Shown here piece after piece: positions 6,046 through 6,480 of a stretch of DNA of 6,480 bases (positions are counted from its first letter, which is position 1; each line of letters starts with the position of its first letter). Below the pieces are notes generated by a model, which was not told the DNA's origin, ran no database searches, and saw only the letters and a list, made by a program, of their open reading frames with translations. The DNA comes from Halococcaceae archaeon. Its GTDB lineage: Archaea; Halobacteriota; Halobacteria; Halobacteriales; Halalkalicoccaceae. The position numbers were made by a program, and so were the translations under genes. The stretch is from positions 1-6,480 of the forward strand of contig SKXI01000321.1 of NCBI GenBank assembly GCA_007128515.1, given 5' to 3'.

Positions 6046-6312
6046 CTACAGTTCCCGATCGTAGAAGTTCCGACGGTGGCCGACCGACTTCACGTACAGC
6101 GCGTCACCGTCTTCGCCCTCTTTCCGCCAGTCGATCAGCACCCGATACTCTCCAACCCGAAGGACGTAGTCATCACGCCCCTTCAGCCGCTTCAGGAAGT
6201 GATCCGGCCAGTCACGGATCTCCCGCAGCTTCCGTTTCACCCGGTCCTGCGTCTCTGGCTCCAGTTCCTCTAACCGCTCCCGACCCCGATCCGTGAGAAA
6301 GACGTCCGCCAT
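6046..6312 (-). CDS. RelE/ParE family toxin
   Basis: The 88-residue product has the length and order of elements of RelE/ParE-fold toxins: two N-terminal helices (about 7-33), then FLKRLKGRDDYVLRVGEYRV (39-58), an LIDW strand, and the C-terminal VKSVGHRRNFYD (74-85). The likely functional residues by position are Arg57 in GEYR, Arg80/Arg81 in GHRR and Tyr84, matching the basic and tyrosine positions used by RelE to cut mRNA on the ribosome. ParE relatives instead poison gyrase, and the sequence alone does not settle which. The start ATG directly follows the TGA of the upstream antitoxin gene with no gap, so the two are translationally coupled. No truncation or frameshift is seen, so it is probably intact. 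Confidence 0.88.
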   Translation of the reverse strand: MADVFLTDRGRERLEELEPETQDRVKRKLREIRDWPDHFLKRLKGRDDYVLRVGEYRVLIDWRKEGEDGDALYVKSVGHRRNFYDREL

Positions 6313-6480
6313 TCAGAGATCGTCCAGCGAGACGACGTCGCCGTCTTCGATCTGCCGACGGGATATCCGGTCGTCTTCCATCGTGCGCTCCGACAGTCGC
6401 GGGACGTCCATCATGTGCCGGAGCGCGTCGCGGACCAGTTCGCTCTTGTTGAGGTAGTGTGGGTGCTCCTCCAGGAACGC
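6313..6480 (-). CDS. Ribbon-helix-helix antitoxin (5' end outside the window)
   Basis: A minus-strand frame enters from the window edge and runs 55 codons to a TGA at 6315-6313. The visible C-terminal part contains FLEEHPHYLNKSELVRDALR, the typical second half of a CopG/ParD-like ribbon-helix-helix domain, in which NKSELVRDALR forms the helix after the DNA-contacting strand. The strand itself lies beyond the edge. After it comes a charged, acidic tail (about 25-55) of the kind that wraps and neutralises the toxin and is degraded in stress. It directly precedes and is coupled to the RelE/ParE gene, the usual antitoxin-first order. By family habit the antitoxin, with toxin, represses its own promoter, which would lie outside this window. 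Confidence 0.85.
   Translation of the reverse strand, partial: AFLEEHPHYLNKSELVRDALRHMMDVPRLSERTMEDDRISRRQIEDGDVVSLDDL

Noticed and set aside
1..6480. tRNA, rRNA, CRISPR array or large novel multi-gene system
   Set aside because: No cloverleaf, rRNA segment or regularly spaced direct repeats were seen, and the genes belong to known families in mostly separate transcription units.

Overview
The window reads as chromosomal DNA from a haloarchaeon (class Halobacteria). It is very GC-rich. Its proteins are loaded with Asp and Glu, which is typical of salt-in proteomes. One exported protein has a twin-arginine signal. Several families are halobacterial favourites: a GshA-type glutamate-cysteine ligase, a CxxC/CxxC micro-protein and a DUF5789-like small acidic protein. 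I cannot name a genus.

Layout, left to right. Positions 1-32 may hold the first codons of a divergent minus-strand gene, but this is weak. A plus-strand enoyl-CoA hydratase/isomerase (129-893) follows behind a candidate leaderless promoter with a palindrome around its TATA-like box. Starting at its stop codon lies an 80-bp nested inverted repeat (893-972) that resembles a MITE or IS remnant, or a strong terminator. A 47-residue zinc-finger micro-protein (1050-1193, minus) is transcribed away from the glutamate-cysteine ligase gene gshA (1392-2495, plus). gshA converges on an OsmC/Ohr-type peroxidase (2524-3030, minus) with 28 bp between the stops. After an AT-rich promoter island at about 3142-3172 comes a Tat-exported SMP-30/gluconolactonase-like beta-propeller (3235-4278, plus). 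It converges with a 12-helix MFS transporter (4303-5568, minus). The transporter is divergent from a small DUF5789-like protein (5650-5907, plus). The right end is a minus-strand toxin-antitoxin operon: a ribbon-helix-helix antitoxin cut by the window edge (6313-6480), then a RelE/ParE toxin (6046-6312), with the antitoxin stop directly abutting the toxin start.

Apart from the toxin-antitoxin pair, the genes are single transcription units in alternating orientation rather than one pathway operon. The one suggestive functional pairing is gshA with osmC: gamma-glutamylcysteine is the main small thiol of halobacteria, and OsmC proteins are thiol-dependent peroxidases. I did not find a convincing undescribed multi-gene system. 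The best leads are the 80-bp inverted-repeat element, the zinc-finger micro-protein and the truncated toxin-antitoxin locus.
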